From the NCBI GenBank assembly GCA_033239005.1, contig BSQZ01000018.1:9038536-9102535 (forward strand): a DNA stretch of 64,000 bases. Direction: 5' to 3'. Origin of the DNA: Lamellibrachia satsuma. Taxonomy: Eukaryota > Annelida > Polychaeta > Sabellida > Siboglinidae. Positions 12,349 to 23,764 of the stretch are shown here, one piece after another. The position numbers were made by a program, and so were the translations under genes. How positions within the stretch are numbered: the first letter of the stretch is position 1; every line of letters begins with the position of its first letter. The notes under the pieces were generated by a model that did not search any database, was not told the origin of the DNA, and saw only the letters and a program-made list of their open reading frames with translations.

Positions 12349-13022
12349 GTAAGAATAGAGTAACATATAGTTGGTTTAAGTTCCCCACGGAGCTAAATTT
12401 GTTTTAAAAAAGCAAACTCTAAGCCGACGAAACACAGCCGGCTTTGTTCGCTACGAGAAAACTAGTTTCGACTGCGATCCGATCCAGAGAAGATGGCTGC
12501 CCTGGGTTATCCTGGTGATAAAATTTCTTTGAAAGAGGATGTTGTGCCAATCCGTAGATGGCATGAACAGCGAGCTGTCTGTGCGGATACACTGTGAATT
12601 CGGACAGCATTCTTTGGAGACTTCGGCCCGCAACTCTGATGACTTCGGCCTCCGAGTACCACGGGCATAGTGATCTCGATCCAAAAGATTGTGTACCGAG
12701 CACATGAAGCTTAATGTCTGTCTTACTGTGAATAAAGCATTATCTTATTTCATTTGTTAGTTGATTTAGTTCCACATTAACCCAATATTGTTACTTTATA
12801 ACTGCTTTAATGGCTTTTGCATCCTTTCGCATAAAATACGGCGCTATTTTTTTACACGCAGTCACCGAGACGATCATTAGAGCTTATGCACTTCGTTGTA
12901 TCCTTAACATTTATACCATATAATATAATAGTACACAAAAAACTATAATGGTATATTATACAGTTGAATAACTTAAATAAATGAAATTGCAATTATCATA
13001 ATATCTTGTTTCTATATTTCAG
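12349..13022. other. Unique sequence, putative intron after exon A
   Basis: Begins GTAAGA and ends with a strong acceptor, TTGTTTCTATATTTCAG at 13022. Minus-strand frames of 84-94 codons at 12419-12705 match nothing I recognise and are probably chance. Confidence 0.35.
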
Positions 13023-13084
13023 ATGGTCGTGCGTTACCCCACGTCTGGAGATGTTCTCCCCAAAAATGTGCTCAATTAAATTAA
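13023..13084 (+). CDS. Candidate terminal exon of a small secreted peptide
   Basis: After the pyrimidine-rich acceptor, splicing in phase 1 from 12348 reads NGRALPHVWRCSPQKCAQLN and a TAA at 13082-13084. With exon A this gives 57 residues: signal peptide plus a short tail with two Cys in the mature part. No family is recognised and no AATAAA lies close downstream. It may instead be chance. Confidence 0.25.
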
Positions 13085-13523
13085 ATACAGAGCAATGACA
13101 GTGATAAGTGATTATTGTATTGTGAATACAACGGAGCCTACATATGGAATTGGATCTATTCTATGCAGTGTTTTTCGTCAGATAATTTTGAATGTAAGGC
13201 ATGATCTTTTATTCACCGAAATCACCAAACCGAAATAACATTCACCTCCCATTCACACCATTAGAAAGTGACTCGATTCATGCACGTGGCGGTTGGGCCG
13301 AATTAACCGACGGCCGAAATCACCACCACCCGTCGGCGCTGCTGCTATTGCGATGTTTATATTTTGACGTAACCGTGAAAACGACCACCTAGCGCTGTCG
13401 AACTTCTCATATGTTAACCATACATAATTATGCATATGTCACATTACAAACCTTGCTGTTTCTATTACTCCCATGTAACGATACCAAATTACAAAAACAA
13501 AAACTAAGTAGGGGAAGGTGGGG

Positions 13524-13881
13524 CATGTCCGCACGCTGAGGCATGTCCGCACGCTGAGGCATGTCCGCACGCTGAGGCATGTCCGCACGCTGAGGCATGT
13601 CTCCACGATGATGCATGTCTGCACACTGAGGCATGTCCGCACGCTGAGGAATGTCTCCACGCTGAGGCATGTATGCATGTACGCTGATGCATGTCCGCAC
13701 GCTGATGTATGTCCGCACGCTGAGGCATGTCCGCACGCTGAGGCATGTCTGCACGCTGCTGCATGTCCGCCCGCTGAGGCATGTCCGCACGCTGAGGCAT
13801 GTCTGCACACTGAGGCATGTCTGCACGCTGAGGCATGCCTGCGCGCTGAGGCATGTCTGCGCGCTGAGGCATGCCCGCACA
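13524..13881. repeat. 18-bp minisatellite, about 20 copies
   Basis: The unit CATGTCCGCACGCTGAGG repeats with substitutions. Because 18 is divisible by 3, several frames on both strands stay open (up to about 237 codons). These are repeat artefacts. Confidence 0.96.
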
Positions 13882-14112
13882 CATCGTTATTGACCAAACC
13901 GCGCAGTATTTGTTATCAAAACTGTTCTACGGTAGTATCTAACTCATACATCGAGCATTTGAACCCGCGAATCGAAATCGTTTGCGTCGGTAAGAAATTT
14001 AAAAAAAAATTATATTTTTGCAGAATCTCATGTAATTTTATACATACATTTCACACAAAAAAACTTACAGCCACAGACCGCGTGTATGGGAAGACTGACA
14101 ATCTTCCCCAGC

Positions 14113-14184
14113 TAGTCGCTAGTCGCTGGTCGCTGGTCGCTGGTCGCTGGTCGCTGGTCGCTGGTCGCTGGTCGCTGGTCGCTA
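14113..14184. repeat. 7-bp tandem repeat (TCGCTGG)n
   Basis: About 10 copies of TCGCTGG, flanked by TCGCTAG variants at both ends. Confidence 0.93.
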
Positions 14185-14599
14185 GTAATATGCCACAGTC
14201 GTGGGCGAATATGCCCAAGCACAGTAGTTAATGTACATAAAGTGATGGCATGATATATTCACTGACATATTTGATTCACAGATCAATGGGACCTTTCAGT
14301 GCATACCCTTTATTGTAGAAGCGCGTTTTGAAATGTCAAAATACATACCCTTAATGACTTACTAATTGGGAGTTGATACCCTATATGTGCTGTGTGCGTT
14401 AACGTGCGTTGTGCACAGAAAACATACCCATAAAACGTGGAATGTGTCTAAAGGGTGGTCTACTGGAAATGTGTTGAGGCAGGAGGTGGGAGGTTGGTCC
14501 TACAAAATGGTTGAAGGTGGGATTTTGAGGTGGGATGTGTTAAAGACCGAAACCTATAACATGATAGTTTATGTAGGTCAAGTGGTCATATATCTTGCA

Positions 14600-14782
14600 T
14601 GATGAAGTGTATGATGAAGTGTACGATGAAGTGTATGATTAAGTGTATGATGACGTGTATGATGAAGTGTATGATGAAGTGTACGTTGAAGTGTACGATG
14701 AAGTGTATGATTAAGTGTATGATGAAATGTACGATGAAGTGTACGATGAAGTGTACGATGAAGTGTATGATGAAGTGTATGG
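14600..14782. repeat. 12-bp minisatellite (GATGAAGTGTAT)n
   Basis: About 15 copies. Variants include ACGATGAAGTGT and ATTAAGTGT. The open frame of Met/Lys/Cys it creates is not a gene. Confidence 0.94.
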
Positions 14783-14847
14783 TGACGATAACGTTGTTTT
14801 TATAATGTGTCCTTTTGGTTTTCTTCGTCGCGTGACTTTCCGTGTGC

Positions 14848-16090
14848 GCTGCAGTTGAGACAGACCAATATCACGCTGCAGTTGAGACAGACCAATATCA
14901 CGCTGCAGTTGAGACAGACCAATATCACGCTGCAGTTGAGACAGACCAATATCACGCTGCAGTTGAGACAGACCAATATCACGCTGCAGTTGAGACAGAC
15001 CAATATCACGCTGCAGTTGAGACAGACCAATATCACGCTGCAGTTGAGACAGACCAATATCACGCTGCAGTTGAGACAGACCAATAACACACTGCAGTTG
15101 ACACAGACCAACATCACGCTGCAGTTGAGACATACCAATATCACGCTGCAGTTGAGACAGACCAACATCACGCTGCAGTTGACACAGACCAATATCACGC
15201 TGCAGTTGACACAGACCAATATCACGCTGCAGTTGAGACAGACCAATATCACGCTGCAGTTGACACAGACCAATATCACGCTGCAGTTGAGACAGACCAA
15301 TATCACGCTGCAGTTGAGACAGACCAATATCACGCTGCAGTTGACACAGACCAACATCACGCTGCAGTTGAGACAGACCAATATCACGCTGCAGTTGACA
15401 CAGACCAACATCACGCTGCAGTTGAGACAGACCAATATCACGCTGCAGTTGACACAGACTAACATCACGCTGCAGTTGAGACAGACCAATATCACGCTGC
15501 AGTTGACACAGACCAACATCACGCTGCAGTTGAGACAGACCAATATCACGCTGCAGTTGACACAGACCAATATCACGCTGCAGTTGAGACAGACCAATAT
15601 CACGCTGCAGTTGAGACAGACCAACAACACGCTGCAGTTGAGACAGACCAATAACACGCTGCAGTTGACACAGACCAATATCACGCTGCAGTTGAGACAG
15701 ACCAATATCACGCTGCAGTTGAGACAGACCAATATCACGCTGCAGTTGAGACAGACCAATATCACGCTGCAGTTGACACAGACCAACATCACGCTGCAGT
15801 TGAGACAGACCAATATCACGCTGCAGTTGACACAGACCAACATCACGCTGCAGTTGAGACAGACCAATATCACGCTGCAGTTGACACAGACCAACATCAC
15901 GCTGCAGTTGAGACAGACCAATATCACGCTGCAGTTGACACAGACCAATATCACGCTGCAGTTGAGACAGACCAATATCACGCTGCAGTTGAGACAGACC
16001 AATAACACGCTGCAGTTGAGACAGACCAATATCACGCTGCAGTTGAGACAGACCAATATCACGCTGCAGTTGAGACATACCAATACCACG
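14848..16090. repeat. 27-bp minisatellite with 54-bp dimer substructure
   Basis: About 46 copies of a unit containing GCTGCAGTTGAGACAGACC and then AATATCAC. Every copy has a PstI site (CTGCAG). From about 15100 to 15950 two unit types, GAGACAGACCAATAT and GACACAGACCAACAT, often alternate, giving a 54-bp higher-order unit. 27 is divisible by 3, which keeps frames of over 400 codons open on both strands. Periodic low-complexity translation and lack of gene context argue against coding. Confidence 0.97.
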
Positions 16091-17356
16091 CACCCACTTC
16101 ACAAAAGTTAGGCCATCAAACTACGCGATGTATGTTCTCACATTCCTTTGCAGTGATCAATACACACCAGTGATCAATACATATTGATAAAATATATGTT
16201 GTTCTTAGTAGAGTTGTAGTTTGATAACTGGTAGTGGGAAACTACTAAATATACAGATTAACAAGGCGAAATGTTACCATTCTTGCTCAATCAGTTCACC
16301 TTAGGTGTGCAGACACGTCCCACCTCCCCATATATATTCTATATATATGGCTAATTTTTGCTTTTGTAAATTTTGATCTTTATATGGAAGTAAGAGTAAT
16401 GTTTTGACCACGTCACATGTGTATGTCAAAGGCTACTGACGTCGCTAAACGGCTCAGAACGAGCCGAAAATTATTTTAAGATATCACTTGCCGTTAGCGG
16501 TTAGAAATCGTTACGTTTAACGTTTTATTCTGGAAAATCGTCATATTAACTCAAGTGAAACTATACTGAAGCATTGCTTAGAAATCACTGACTGAATGTA
16601 AACTCATGTCACCAGTGACGTCACAAAACCACGTGATCGCTCATCTCATTAACTTTTATTTAGTGCCTTGTTTTTATTCCCTTTAACGAGTTAGGGTTCA
16701 GTTAGGGTTAGAGTTTTCGTATTCATTCCGAACGAATACGAAAATTTCTTGAAATAATGTCCTGGTCAGAACCGTATCTAGGAATTCGTTTACATGCGAA
16801 ATGAACAAACATGCGAAGTGAACAAACAAACTGAAGGGGGCACATGGCCCAATGCCCCCACCCACCCAATATGTATATGGTCATGCTATATTCAGTGTCG
16901 TTGAAGAGTGCCATAGCTTTTATCTTCTTACAACCCCACCTAAGTTACGCTGCAGAATTTCCACATGTAGATTCCCTCCATTGATCTTTGTTATCTTCAA
17001 TAATATTGTCTTTTTAAATTGATCTTCATTCCAAAATGTTGTATATAAAAAAAATTAATTATCGTATTACCTGTTTAACCGGTTGCGTCCAGACTGCCAC
17101 TGGCAAGTGTAACGTAATCACTCCAGATTTTCGGAGGACGGCAGTGAGCTTGCTGAAAAAAATAAACGTCACTTATATTTTTATCTTTTGTACTAAAATT
17201 CCTTCGATTCGGGCGTCTATAATTTTCTATCGAGATGCATAATGATTGTGTTCGTATCAAATGTGAACGAAATGCGGTAAGCGGTTTTCGGCCGTAGAAA
17301 GTAAGAAGATAAAGGAGGAAGAGAAGCAAAAAGAAAACGGAAGAAGTCCTGTTAAG
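16091..17356. other. Unique sequence with one short inverted repeat
   Basis: No exon or transposon recognised. TTTTCGTATTC (16714-16724) and its reverse complement (16734-16744) form an 11-bp hairpin. Three dispersed TTAGGG hexamers nearby are too few to be telomeric. Confidence 0.45.
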
Positions 17357-17414
17357 CAATGCCACTGCAATGCCACTGCAATGCCACTGCAATGCCACTG
17401 CAATGCCACTGCAA
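17357..17414. repeat. 11-bp tandem repeat (CAATGCCACTG)n
   Basis: About 5 perfect copies. Confidence 0.93.
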
Positions 17415-17727
17415 TACGTTGTGTAAGGCTAATTACTGTTGAATAGCGATGTTAGATTAGCTTACTCTATTTCACCCCAGCACTGACCCCGATCTGCAGT
17501 GCTATTGGATTACCGCCAGAACTTTGCTCTCTACAAAGTAAAAATAACGTCAGCCAGGTCTCAACTGCGGATGCTGTGTTCAACGTCACAGCCGTTAAAC
17601 AAGTGAGTCAATTCGTCGTGAGCTGCCCTGACAGGGCAACGCAGTGGGCGTGTGGTTAGGTAGCGTGGAAGGCTTGTCATAGACGATAGGACCCTAGTTC
17701 ACAACGACAGTTCTTCCTGGAGTCAAT

Positions 17728-17794
17728 ATGGTGCAGATGTTGATGCCAATGTTAAGTGTATTGGTGGCTTTGCTGGCCTGTCACGGCACTGCAG
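17728..17794 (+). CDS. Signal-peptide exon B (preferred exon 1 of the receptor)
   Basis: ATG at 17728 opens MVQMLMPMLSVLVALLACHG-TA, a compact hydrophobic signal peptide, ending GCAG|GTAAGA in phase 1. Joining to 21721 gives Gly at the junction and continues ARCRFANTS without a stop. It is preferred over exons A and C because the hydrophobic core, cleavage region and donor are all strong and it lies close upstream of exon 2. Confidence 0.65.
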
Positions 17795-18313
17795 GTAAGA
17801 TAATGCACGGCCGCTATGATAAAGGCCAATGGACGATCTTGGTTGACTGTTAGTCTGCGGGTAGCGGGGATTCTTCCTGGTTGTCTGGTAAGTTTGGGCC
17901 GCGACCGGTACAACCGGTGAGTCGTTGGCGCTGACTAGTTTCATCCAGAGGTTACACTAGTTGCATTAAACACGATTCAGACTTCATCCTCAGCCCGTTG
18001 ATTTTGTTGGAGAAGAAAAAGGAAGAAGACAGAAGAAGCGAACGTTGTCATTCTGCTACTAAGAACAACCTTCTTGCGACACTATTGGCTGTACTAATGA
18101 TAAAATGACATTCTTGCTATAATTGCATTTTATAAAATACATATTCTTGTGCCACACAATTAAATGTATTTTGTTGTGTGCAACAGATGAATTTGCAAAA
18201 CTGACATGACATTTAATGTTCGCCATGTTAACCATTTAGTAAAAGTTTGTGACAGGATTAGCCATTTATATGTAACAGAGCAAATTGTGGTAAAGCGACG
18301 TATGCTGTCTGCC
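17795..18313. other. Intron sequence
   Basis: Begins with the donor of signal exon B. No other feature recognised. Confidence 0.4.
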
Positions 18314-18945
18314 GGTGTATCTCACGATGTACAACAGGAAGCGTGTCATCGGTGTACCCAGCGCTATGCAGGAGGAAGTGTTATCGGTGTACCCAGCACT
18401 GTACATGAGGAAGTGTCTTTCGTGTACCCAGCGCTACACAGGAGGAAGTGTCATCGGTGTACCCAGCGCTACACAGGAGGATGTGTCCTTCGTGTACCCA
18501 GCGCTACACAGGAGGAAGTATTCTCGGTGTATCCAGCGCTACACAGGAGGAAGTATCTTCGATGTACCCAGCGCTACACAGGAGGAAGTATCCTCGGTGT
18601 ACCCAGCACTGTACAAGAAGAAGTGTCCTTCGTGTACCCAGCGCTACACAGGAGGAAGTATTCTCGGTGTATCCAGAGCTACACAGGAGGATGTGTCATC
18701 GGTGTACCCAGCGCTACACAGGAGGAAGTGTCATCGGTGTACCCAGCGCTACACAGGAGGAAGCGTCTTTCGTGTACCCAGCGCTACACAGGAGGAAGTA
18801 TTCTCGGTGTATCCAGCGCTACACAGGAGGAAGTATCTTCGATGTACCCAGCGCTACACAGGAGGAAGTATCCTCGGTGTACCCTGCACTGTGAAGGAGG
18901 AAGTATCCTCGGTGTACCCAGCACTATGCAGGAGGAAGTTCTCTC
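18314..18945. repeat. 35-bp minisatellite, about 18 copies
   Basis: The unit includes GTACCCAGCGCTACACAGGA and then GGAAGTATCCTCGGT. GTACCC starts at 18354 and recurs every 35 bp (for example 18424, 18459). All three plus frames stay open for long stretches (up to 295 codons) as a repeat artefact. Confidence 0.96.
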
Positions 18946-20002
18946 ACATGCACGTTTTATCTTGTTACTGCCACTTGGTTGGGGTAACAACGTCTTGTCG
19001 TCTTATCACAACACCACACACGGCTGTTTAGTTTTTCCTACAAAATTAATCATTAAGGTCATATGTGTCACACGTGTGTTTCAACAAGTCTGACACTTTT
19101 GATAATTCGTAGATGAAAGAGCACGCCGTGGGTCTAATTTCGCATTATGCCAGCGCAGTGTGGTTCTTATAAACGATTTAATCAGTAAACACATATAGAT
19201 GCATTATATTGCTCAGGGTATACTGCTAACTATGAGTATGATATTTATTCATTAACATTAATTAGTAGCCCAACACTATTTTTCCTATTTGTGCAAGTTT
19301 GAATTAATTGGTCCAATGGACACCACAGTGTTCCGTCAATAATCCTGTTATTTTGTACTGTTTTAATGTTTATTGGAAAATATATGTTATTCATTTATAT
19401 TTGTGTTCGTGCCTTTGGGCGTACGCTTCTATTGGTTGTTCGTGACGCTTCTATTGGTTGTACGTGACGCTTCTATTGGTTACTCTTAATCGTAGTTGCA
19501 ATCATTTGATATTTAGAAGATATTTTGTTTACGTTCTGGTGCTGGCTGCTTCAAAGCATTTGCTCCCACAGCGTTGGCCGTCTTTGTTCTCGCTGGTGAG
19601 AGACGATACTTGGTAAGTTTAAACACAGTCCGTCCATTTGGTTTTGTGTGTACTTAAATTGCAGTTATTTTATTGGTCTGACGTCTCCAGTGTAACATAA
19701 CGAAATAATTTGATTGGCATTTTATGCACCATTAAATCAGATTTAATCAAAGATGTTTTACATTAACACTCGAACAAATATGTGCGAACAAAAGACCATA
19801 ACAAACACATTAAATTCCGTTGAAGCAATTCTTAGTAATATAAATGTTGCCACAGTTGACAAGCTAAATATTTAGACACGTAGGTCAACTGATTGCATCA
19901 GTTATTGCTAAATGGCCGATTTTAATATGTCCTCATCTACTGGGTAGAATTGAACAGGACTTCATTTGAATTTTGAATGCCTGCGCTGATATAAAAGCAC
20001 CA
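18946..20002. other. Intron sequence with a 22-bp triplet
   Basis: Mostly A/T-rich. At 19421-19486 CGCTTCTATTGGTT occurs at 19424, 19446 and 19468, a 22-bp period x3 containing the CCAAT-box complement ATTGG. No exon recognised. Confidence 0.45.
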
Positions 20003-20060
20003 ATGCTCTTCAGCGCGGGGCGGTTCTTGCTTATTTGTGTGGCAAGTGTAGTTTATAAAG
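20003..20060 (+). CDS. Candidate signal-peptide exon C
   Basis: ATG at 20003 reads MLFSAGRFLLICVASVV then YK and ends AAAG|GTACTT in phase 1, so it could also splice to 21721. The hydrophobic stretch is short and the donor weaker than exon B. TATAAAAG lies only about 12 bases upstream of the ATG, too close to drive a start before it. Possibly a decayed alternative first exon. Confidence 0.3.
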
Positions 20061-20634
20061 GTACTTCAATATGTTTCCATCGTTTATATTTGCTCTTCTC
20101 CTGTGTTCCTGTATTACAAGTTCACTCGGCGAGAACTAGTAACAATTTCGGATGAACACACGACTCGGTTCTTTATAGCAGTTCTCGGAAGTTTGCGAAT
20201 ACTGTCCTAAATGATAGGCAACGTGCATTTTGAAACATGGACGTCACATCCTGAGGCAAATAGGAGCCAAGCAATTACATGTGTATCGGAGAACAACATA
20301 AATGAGAAATGCCTTCAAAAAAAAATATACACTATTATCCTTCAGCTGAGCAAAAAAGATGAGATGAATAAAATATTCCATCTTCTTTTGAAAAGTTTTC
20401 TTAGGCAATTATCTTAAATTGTATACTTCGGGTTAATAGTTAATAGGCGAATAGCGAAGATGTATTAAACATTAGCATTAGTTGACAAATTTGTTGGTAG
20501 CATTATTAAAGTTTACGGTTGCCTTTAATGACATAGACTCCTTCGAAGGGTCCTAAGCGTATTACACTATTTGCCCGTCACGTGCACCTTTTTGTCTCAT
20601 TACTGGCTGCTGGGAAACAAAATCTACTCGTCTT

Positions 20635-21497
20635 GTCAGAACATACCACACAGCTGTTGAGTCAGAACACACCACACAGCTGTTGAGTCAGAAAACACCA
20701 CACAGCTGTTGAGTCAGAACACACCACACAGCTGTTGAGTCAGAAAACACCACACAGCTGTTGAGTCAGAACACACGACACAGCTGTTGAGTCAGAACAC
20801 ACCACACAGCTGTTGAGTCAGAACACACCACACAGCTGTTGAGTCAGAACGCACCACACAGCTGTTGAGTCAGAACACACCACACAGCTGTTGAGTCAGA
20901 AAACACCACACAGCTGTTGAGTCAGAACACACCACACAGCTGTTGAGTCAGAAAACACCACACAGCTGTTGAGTCAGAACACACGACACAGCTGTTGAGT
21001 CAGAACACACCACACAGCTGTTGAGTCAGAACACACCACACAGCTGTTGAGTCAGAACACACCACACAGCTGTTGAGTCAGAACACACCACACAGCTGTT
21101 GAGTCAGAACACACCACACAGCTGTTGAGTCAGAAAACACCACACAGCTGTTGAGTCAGAACACACGACACAGCTGTTGAGTCAGAACATACCACACAGT
21201 TGTTGAGTCAGAACACACGGCACAGCTTTTGAATCAGAACACCCCACACATCTGTTGAGTCAGAACACACCACACAGCTGTTGAGTCAGAACACACCACA
21301 CAGCTGTTGAGTCAGAACACCCCACACATCTGTTGAGTCAGAACGCACAACACAGCTGTTGAGTCAGAACACACCACACAGCTGTTGAGTCAGAACACAC
21401 CACACAGCTGTTGAGTCAGAACACCCCACACATCTGTTGAGTCAGAACGCACAACACAGCTGTTGAGTCAGAACACACCACACAGCTGTTGAATCAG
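20635..21497. repeat. 26-bp minisatellite, about 33 copies
   Basis: The unit CACACAGCTGTTGAGTCAGA plus ACACAC repeats, each with CAGCTG. A pattern of GAAAACACC and ACACGACAC variants near 20690 recurs near 20898, 208 bp (8 units) away, so blocks of units have duplicated. Confidence 0.96.
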
Positions 21498-21720
21498 GGT
21501 AGTTTTTCCCAACAACATGAATCATTAATGTCATATAATATGTTTTTCAACGTCTCTGAATCTTCCTTATAATGTATAAATACTGGGAACATTGTCATAC
21601 CAATACCTACATTTGTAGTGATGGTAGTTTCACCCGTTGACTTGACCGACATCATACCTCTGAAGTTACAACTATGGCTTCGTTATTTACGTTAACACTG
21701 CAAGCGTTGTGTTGGTATAG

Positions 21721-21888
21721 GTGCGCGTTGTCGATTCGCCAACACGTCGACCAGTCAAGGGTCGTGCATCTTCCCGTGCAGATGCACCGACGGCTGCAAC
21801 ACAACCACTGGCGACTGTCTCAACGGCGGTGACTGTGAAGACGGTCATCCGAGCGCCTACCGTTGGAACGGGACAGCCTGTCAGATAG
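21721..21888 (+). CDS. Receptor exon 2: Cys-rich extracellular module
   Basis: Acceptor TATAG at 21720, donor ATAG|GTGAG at 21889, phase 1-1, 168 nt. It encodes 56 residues with eight Cys and spacing C-R-F...GSCIFPCRCTDGCNTTTGDC then LNGGDCEDG, ending TACQIG. The Cys/Gly/Asp pattern resembles the EGF/Notch-like heads that precede fucolectin domains in invertebrate receptors. A disulfide-rich extracellular role is expected. NTS and NTT are possible N-glycosylation sites. Confidence 0.85.
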   Translation: MRVVDSPTRRPVKGRASSRADAPTAATQPLATVSTAVTVKTVIRAPTVGTGQPVR

Positions 21889-22173
21889 GTGAGTGGAAAG
21901 TATGTTTCCTGTTAAAAATTAATCTGCGTTTATGTTGTTGATTATAGATAGCATTTATAATTTGGTGGCCAAATCGTTCCGTATGTCCATGGGTATGAAA
22001 GCAAAGGGAATTACAAAGTTATTCCTTTTATTGAAACGTTAATAAAACTTAACAGACTGTTCCATATACCAGGAGTGCGTATGTACCGAGAGGCCACTGT
22101 TGATACATGCAATATGCAGTTGTGCAATGATGCGCATTTAAAGTGAAAAAATCGTGGTTTTCGGCCTTATTTG
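21889..22173. other. Start of the 21.9-kb intron 2
   Basis: Begins GTGAGT. No other feature before the LINE tail at 22174. Confidence 0.45.

Positions 22174-22220
<47 letters not shown>
22174..22220. repeat. (ACTT)n tetranucleotide run, 3' tail of the RTE copy
   Basis: About 11 perfect ACTT units directly abut the 3' end of the minus-strand LINE, so on its sense strand they read (AAGT)n. RTE-type elements commonly end in such short repeats. Confidence 0.9.
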
Positions 22221-22221
<1 letters not shown>

Positions 22222-23135
22222 TCCTCTTCATGCCGTGTGGCACATACGGCTCGAACAAGATCTCGCCAGACCCCTCTGTCTTGGGCTTTCCTTGCTGCTG
22301 TGCCCCTTGTTAACCCAGCAGCCTTCAGTTCTTCTTCCATTGTTCGTCGCCACGTTGTTTTCGGCCTGCCTCTTTTTCTGTTTCCTTCTGGCGTCCAGGT
22401 TAGCGCTGTTTTTGCGGGCAGGTCGTTGTTCATCCTGTAGACATGACCAAGCCATGCCCACCTTTTTCAGGATGAGGCAGATGTGTTGTTGCTTTGTTGC
22501 TTGGTGGAGTCTGGTGTTGGAGATGGTCTCGGGCCAGTACATTTTAAGTATCTTCCTTAGGCAGGTGATGTGGAAGCTGGAAAGTCTATTGGTGTCTTGT
22601 TGTGTCCTGCCCCAGCACTCTGAGCCGTAGAGGAGCACAGAGAGGACACTGCTCTGGTAGATTCGGAGTTTGGTCTTTTGGGAGTATACTGAGGATCTCC
22701 AGAGCAGCTGTAGATTTGCAAATGCTGACCTGGCTTCTCCTAATCGTGTTTTGATGTCTTCTTCTGCACCTCCTTGGAGACTGATGATGCTGCCCAGGTA
22801 AGTGAACTTGTTGAAGTACTCGAGTCGATGATTGTTGATCACAAAAGGTTGCTGTGTCAAGTTGCTGTTTGTTAATCATTTTGTCTTTCTTGCATTGACT
22901 GAGAGACCAATGGAACTGGCGTATTGCTCTAGGCTGTTCATTTTCTTCTGTACCTGGTCTCAAGTGTGAGAAGGCAGAGCGAGGTCATCTGCATATATTA
23001 GATCTTCGAGTGAAGAGCAAAGGTTCCATCTGATGCCAGTCCGCTGTTGGTTGATCATGTGTTTTGTTGCCCGGTCAATGGCTAGGATGAATAGAAACAT
23101 TGACACATCCTTGTCGCACGCCGCATTTCACAGTG
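22221..23135 (-). mobile_element. RTE-type LINE, 5'-truncated, minus strand
   Basis: Read from 23135 leftward: MFLFILAID, then DLIYADDLALP with the catalytic YADD at 22995-22984, FTYLGSIISLQGG (about 22800), LLYGSECWGRT, a C-terminal SFHITCLRKILKMYWPE and finally a basic GNRKRGRPKTTWRRT (about 22380). This order and these motifs are those of RTE-group endonuclease-RT C-termini. Frameshifts divide it into at least three frames. It differs from the copy at 9.4-11.4 kb, so it represents another subfamily. Confidence 0.88.
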
Positions 23136-23404
23136 GATTTGGTTGCTGAGTTTCCGGTTTTCGGCCAATGCACCGAAAAATACGCGCTAGCTACAATTAA
23201 GGATATCATACCATTTGTTTACTAGGAAAACCTTGTTGAACACCTAACACCTTAATTTCATGGGCCGCACCATACTGTTGCATAACCCCATGTCACCTAA
23301 TCGCTCGCCAAATGAAAATATACAATTATGCATACACCTATTCTTATACTTGCTAAAAGGATATGGCCATGCTGTTTGTGTCCAAACTCAAGATGTTTTA
23401 GCAA
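23136..23404. other. Unique intron sequence
   Basis: No feature recognised. Confidence 0.4.
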
Positions 23405-23764
23405 GGTTTAACAAGATTGCCATCCCAAACAACAAGTTCCAGTTGGCAAGTGGACAAGGAAGCCATTAGCTTATCGAGAGTCTTTAACAACGTTTGCATC
23501 TATGTGAAGCCCACCCTTATCAAATATCTGTCAGTTCTATTTTTAAACACATTCACACTACTAGCATTAACACAATCATTTGGCAGTTTGTTCCATTCAT
23601 TTATCAGCCTCTGTAAGAAAGAATACTTTCTCATGTCCAACCTACACTGCTCCTTAACTAATGCTGCTTGGTATTTTTTATATTATCTGCCAATTTTTTT
23701 CAAACGTTCTTTTAGATTTTCTAATTTCAGTTGTAGATAGGTTAAGTGCCTCTTTATAATTTGG
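23405..23764 (-). mobile_element. 3' half of a CR1-like LINE split by a later insertion
   Basis: Antisense reading gives NYKEALN, then IRKSKRTFEKKLADNIKN, then abruptly LVKEQCRLDMRKYSF, NEWNKLPNDCVNASSVNVF and a 3' UTR ending in the family's AACAAGATTGCCATCC terminus. Compared with the LINE at 54.5 kb the whole RT core has been deleted between IKN and LVKE. The right end stops at TATAATTTGG and is continued in sequence by 42747 onward, so this is the downstream half of one interrupted element. Confidence 0.85.

Noticed and set aside
12419..12705. Minus-strand frames of 84-94 codons
   Set aside because: Two overlapping frames of similar length, no motif or splice evidence.
14711..16111. Long open frames of 429-463 codons on both strands
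   Set aside because: Produced by a 27-bp tandem repeat divisible by 3. The translation is purely periodic and the same DNA is open in opposing frames.
16685..16712. TTAGGG-like hexamers as an interstitial telomere
   Set aside because: Only three dispersed copies with interruptions.
18206..19093. 295-codon plus-strand frame
   Set aside because: Three overlapping frames are all open through a 35-bp repeat, a periodic artefact.
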